From Paramecium tetraurelia (lineage: Eukaryota > Ciliophora > Oligohymenophorea > Peniculida > Parameciidae), in contig NW_001799624.1 of NCBI RefSeq assembly GCF_000165425.1, forward strand, positions 248,001-312,000: a DNA stretch of 64,000 nt. Direction: 5' to 3'. Position numbers and translations under genes: made by a program. The notes under the pieces are model-generated. The model had not been told where the DNA came from and searched no databases. It worked only from the letters and a program-made list of their open reading frames with translations. The stretch's first letter is position 1. Every line of letters starts with the position of its first letter. Shown in pieces: positions 59,779-64,000 of the stretch.

Positions 59779-61717
59779 TCAATCATTTTTGTTCAGTGCA
59801 TTCAAAAATTCAGTATTATCCTCCAATAAGCAAAGCAAATCCTGAATTTTGTATTTTAACTGCTTCATTATTTATTTAGAGATTTTGCTTGCCTAATTAT
59901 CATCCATTTATAATTCTGTAATTATGTGTTACTTCAATAGAAACTTTATGATGTTAATCTTTTGGTCATCTTTTAAGGAATAAAATGCTTCAAAGTTATT
60001 CATAATTGTATCCAATGTAGAATATTACTAAATAGTTTCTGAATACTAGTCCTAAATGATATTGTTTTCAGCTTCTTCTATTTCCAAGATAAATTTGGCT
60101 GGATCTTTGTAAAGTTCTATTATATCTTCTAATTTCTGATATTTATTTATTATTTTACCTAAAATTTATTATTATTATTAGAATACATGATATTATTTTT
60201 TAATCTACCAAATTTAAATAAGATTAATTAGCAACAACTTAATCAATTAATTACTACTCAATATCTTTTTAATCCTATAAACTGAGTTATTGGAAATGCT
60301 CCAATTCTTCAATTATTTGATTAAAACTTTAAAAATATTCTTTATCTTTTAGAATACAATTTTATGTTTCAGGTGTTTAAATTTCTTTTTTATAGAATAC
60401 TTCTTCGTATAACTCACTAAATATCTTCTCATATTCATAATGCTTATAGTGAAGCTTTTAGATTTTGATTGGAGAGTCTGAAATATTCTAATTTGATCCA
60501 AGTTGTTGATTTTCATATTCCTACAATATTAATTAAGCATCAAATGAAGTGAGTGCTAAGGCAAAACATACCTTAGTAGCTTTTCCATTTTATTCATTTC
60601 TTAAGACTACTGATTTTATCAAACCAAATTATTGGAAATACTCTTTCAATTATACAATAGTAACTGAACTTTTTAAATTTGAAATGACTAGTATTCTATC
60701 ATCATAATAATCTTAATTGTTGAAATGGTATCTGCAACTGAAATTTGAGAAGTTCCCACTAAAATAATCTTGAGTTGCTCTACTTTAAAATTATTCATTT
60801 ATCGACAAATGCTATTAGTGAAACTATTGAAATGTTTAAGATAGAGATGAATCCACTGAATATTTTTTAAGTATTGTTGGGATACAATCTGAATCATGCT
60901 AAAAGCAAGGATGTCCTTTAATTTGGTCTGCTAATTTCATAAATTTGATGGTATCACTTAAGGTTGGGAATACCAAAATTATGTATGGTTAATCGTTCTT
61001 CATTTTGACAAAACAATTTTTCATCTACAATTTTCTTGAATTAAAATAATCTACTATTAATAATTCCCATATTAATTCAATAAATCTTGAGATTCCAAAA
61101 ATCTATGATTCTGCCTAATTCAACTTTCTACAAAAACCCTATATTATCATTTATATCGACACTCTTGGCTAAGTCTTGTCTTTACAAGGTTGGATGATCA
61201 ATATTTTTCCATTGACTTTTAATGGTTACCTCAAGTATATTTCCATCAAATCTACGGTAGTCTAAGGATTCTTATATTCCACAAAGCCGGAACTACTTTA
61301 TAGGTGCTAATTTACAATTAAGGTTTATGGTTCAAATAATTTGATTTCTTTATTTTACAATTGAAGACTTGTCCAAATTACTCAAAAAACATGGACAATT
61401 ACTCTTAGGTAATATTTGAAGGTATATTATTTACAAATAAATTATTAGTTCTAAACTCATTTTAGTTTTAATCATCATGAAGTGAAATTTTGAGGATGTT
61501 ATTATCAATTTTAAATTCTTTCTTTTCTAGTTAAATTTAATGAACTGATATCGAATCTGCAAATTCTATAATTGCACTCTGTTATTCATAATATTCCTTC
61601 TTGATCTTTATTTCAAGCATTTTGCCATAGATTCTAAATGTCTCATACAATATTTCCTCGTTAACATTCTTGGATAAATTAAGGAATTACTTCAGGAAAA
61701 CCGCTTACTAAAATCAT
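59779..61717 (-). CDS. Divergent poly(A)-binding-protein-like RRM protein (623 aa)
   Basis: RRMs visible in order: FLNLSKNVNEEILYETFRIY (RNP2) with QQSAIIEFAD (RNP1); NLFVNNIPSNITQEQLSMFF with SGFVEYKNPQ; a weaker third; and DRILVISNLKSSVTIVQLKE. The C-terminus NQASKISKQIMKQLKYKIQD then LLCLLEDNTEFLNAL has the pattern of the MLLE/PABC peptide-binding domain. Introns of 19, 20 and 28 nt give exactly 624 codons. Several RRM aromatic positions and the poly-Pro linker of true PABP are not evident, so it may be a specialised paralogue. The first exon is only three codons long (start 61717), which makes the exact start less certain. Confidence 0.75.
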
Positions 61718-61829
61718 TATCAAGGAGTAAGTAATAATTTTATACAACAAAATAATATATGGATTAATTATTCTATTCAAATTGTCATTCTTTTTATTAT
61801 CCGATTAAATATAATTATCACAAATATAA

Positions 61830-63458
61830 TCAAGTCTCAAACTCATCTTCATCTTCATATATCATTTTATCATCTTCATAGTATTTTGTTTTCCTATCAA
61901 TCATTTAATTGCTTACTATGTCTTTATGTTATTGCAAGTAGTTATTGAAGTAAAAACTCCTACTTTGATTCCATCCTTAAATTCGCCTACTTCTACAGTT
62001 TCTTATACAGTTTATTTTAGATCTACTACTACGACTACTTTCGTTGTTTCAGTGCACTTTCCACAGAGTTTATCATCTTTGAAAGTACCATCGATTCTAC
62101 CTATCAATTAAAAATACTATAGTTGGTCCGAAACTTTGAGTGTTCCTTATCCATTTTTCTTTCCATTCCTAAACTATCCATAATATATGGTTTTATTCAC
62201 AAAATTTTCTAAGATGCCCTCTCCATCCCTTTGATTATCTTTATATTCGCCCTCATATCAATTATATTCAATTTTCTTACTTCTCTTCAGCATTCTTAAA
62301 AGTTGCTTTCCCATTGAGCTTTCCATCCTTGAATGTGCCTTCAACTCTATTGATAATTTAATAATTATATACTATCCATATTCCTCACTAATTAAGCACC
62401 CTTGTCCTTCATACTTCCCATTTTTCCAATAGCCATAATACCTATTTATTATTATGAATTAATACGAATCTTTATTCTTTTTATTTGTTATTCCATATCC
62501 TTCCTACAATTCATTTTTGAAGCTCCCATCGTATCTGAATAACGATAATCTTATACCTCTCTATATTAGCCAAAATCATGATTCCACTCGAATCAATAAT
62601 ATATTCAAATTGATTTTGACCTTAATAGAAATGTCCCTAAAACAGTTGATTCTGAGCTAGCTTGATCTTAATTCCATAAGTAAAATGACCTTCAATAAAT
62701 GCTCCATAATAGATGATATTTTAATTTTGCAATTCTAATACTCCAATTCCCTATATCTAGTTATTGCAAAATTAACCGGAGTAGTAGGCTTCTTTATCCA
62801 ATTTATAGTTTATAGAATATGTGAGATCAGGATGTTCATAGACATTATATTCTAGTGGGATTTTAAGGTTTTAGATTTACTATCTAAATTCAATTGGCAT
62901 GTTATATTTATAATTCAAACCATCTAGTATTTGTTGACATCCCTAATCAAAAACATCATTGATATTTTTCTTAATATCTTTTTTAATTATCTCTAGCCTC
63001 TCAATTGTAAATGTTGCCTAAACATCAAATTTGTCATAAAGAGCTTTTTTTTAATCCAATACAATAAGGAGGTATTTAGAGTTTTCATTACTCACAGAGT
63101 CCAAATTATCTGGTGAAAAATCATTCACAAAAGCTAGAAAATCAAACAATTCCTTATATTGAAGTTCAAAGGATTATTTTAAAAGACTTATATTTTGAAT
63201 GAAAATGTTATTTGTTTATTCTATAGCTTAATCAAATAGACTTTTTTTATTTTAAATTTCTTAGAGACAATTACTATTTTTGATTTCTTGAATTGCTTAG
63301 TTTAAAATTTTCTAGATCTAAACAATAGGCTTAAAGTTATATTGGACTTTATTTTACTCAAAACACTTGGAGCAACCCCATAAAATTTCTTTAGCTTGTA
63401 TGCAAACGAATTCAATTTATCTTTGGTTATGACCAAAGCTTAAGCATTTCTAATTCAT
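61830..63458 (-). CDS. MORN-repeat protein (about 520 aa)
   Basis: The N-terminal 230 residues are helical (MNQKCLSFGHNQRQIEFVCI; a B-box-like Cys/His start and coiled coil). From about residue 235 MORN repeats follow: YYSGQFCNNQIQGIGVLELQ, YYGYWKNGKYEGQGCLI, VEGTFKDGKLNGKATF, YEGEYKDNQRDGEGIL, YYGQFRNGKKNGQGTL, IDGTFKDDKLCGKCTE, VGEFKDGIKVGVF. The tail is acidic (YYEDDKMIYEDEDEFET). Introns of 22, 26 and 23 nt are clear. One more frame change between repeats near 62240-62290 fits no GT...AG intron of usual size. MORN proteins often act at membranes or in cilia and cortex. The specific role is unknown. Confidence 0.8.
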
Positions 63459-63586
63459 TTAATTTATATAATATTTATAGATAATGTATATGATTATTTT
63501 AAAATTTCCTTTGATTAGTTTGATGAAAATTGTTGTTAACTTTCAAAGGATTAAGACATGAAAATAATTATTTATTATTAATCTAA

Positions 63587-63832
63587 ATGGAAAGAAAAAT
63601 TACTACTTTTGATCTAACCATTTAAAAGAAAAAAGAGTTATAAGTAAGACTCAACAATAAAAATAACATTATAAAACTTCAAAATTATTTAGATTAAATG
63701 AGTGGGCTGTGGAAATTTATTTATAATATTTAGAAAGGCATCAATTTCTACCTATCTAATGAAAAACCTATATATGGAATACATTATTCCCATATAAATA
63801 TTAGTTTCCAATATATTTATAATTTGTTTTGA
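63587..63832 (+). CDS. Possible small gene or 5' exon (81 aa)
   Basis: The ATG at 63587 begins MERKITTFDLTIQKKKELQV and stays open 82 codons to TGA 63830-63832 (QKGINFYLSNEKPIYGIHY). Composition is protein-like but unassigned. It could be the first exon of a gene that continues to the right of the window. The rest of 63459-64000 is AT-rich spacer, and the promoter of the MORN gene lies at its left end. Confidence 0.35.
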
Positions 63833-64000
63833 GTTCGTTTATAATAAATTATGACAATGATATTTTAAAATGTTGTAAATGGTTAAAAGTCTTAAGATTC
63901 TGAAATTTCAATTTTTCAAAGAATATGTCCTTAACAAGTTGGATTGTTCTAGTTTATTATTTATATTGTATCTATCAATTTATCAATTATTCAATCCTTA

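Overview
The window reads as macronuclear DNA of a ciliate with the Paramecium-type nuclear code. Long protein-like frames on both strands are full of TAA and TAG, which must be read as glutamine, and they end only at TGA. The DNA is very AT-rich. Genes are packed 20-100 bp apart on both strands. Introns are tiny: nearly all the ones I resolved are GT...AG elements of 19-35 nt, most of them 22-28 nt. I built all gene models by hand with TAA/TAG = Gln. I accepted an intron where it removes a TGA or restores the frame, and I checked that the spliced length is a multiple of three. Coordinates should be good to a base or two, but individual splice choices are inference. I found no rRNA, tRNA, telomere, transposon or CRISPR array.

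Layout. 1-12 kb: end of a coiled-coil gene, a hypothetical, PDK1 (minus), a small membrane protein, a coiled-coil protein, a secreted trichocyst-matrix-like coiled-coil protein (minus) and a 1,499-residue coiled-coil protein. 12-24 kb: a relic of the spliceosomal/mRNA-decay subunit LSM5, a giant glycine-rich membrane protein, a CH-like-domain protein of about 1,490 residues, a stomatin/SPFH protein and small proteins. 24-36 kb: a CK1 kinase, a bZIP factor, two tandem double cyclic-nucleotide-binding proteins, the SUMO E2 UBC9, a pseudokinase, a one-finger C2H2 protein and alanine aminotransferase. 36-48 kb: a hypothetical, ARS2/SERRATE, a DPY-30 domain protein, an SPP-like membrane protein that seems to lack its catalytic aspartates, a TLDc protein and the second-largest subunit of RNA polymerase I. 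48-64 kb: a squalene-hopene/tetrahymanol-type cyclase with two apparent frame breaks, a possible RCC1-like protein, a ciliate-type membrane protein, a RING-coiled-coil-LRR protein, an 833-residue unknown, a divergent poly(A)-binding-like protein and a MORN-repeat protein.

How the genes relate. There is no operon-like functional cluster; this is a normal gene-dense chromosome segment. Signalling genes recur: PDK1, CK1, a pseudokinase and two cNMP-binding proteins. So do RNA-metabolism genes: Pol I subunit, ARS2, the PABP-like protein and the LSM5 relic. The most interesting items are catalytically degenerate homologues (SPP-like, pseudokinase), the broken or misassembled cyclase, the LSM5 relic, and very compact gene pairs such as 19 bp between divergent start codons. 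I did not find a convincing, wholly new multi-gene system.
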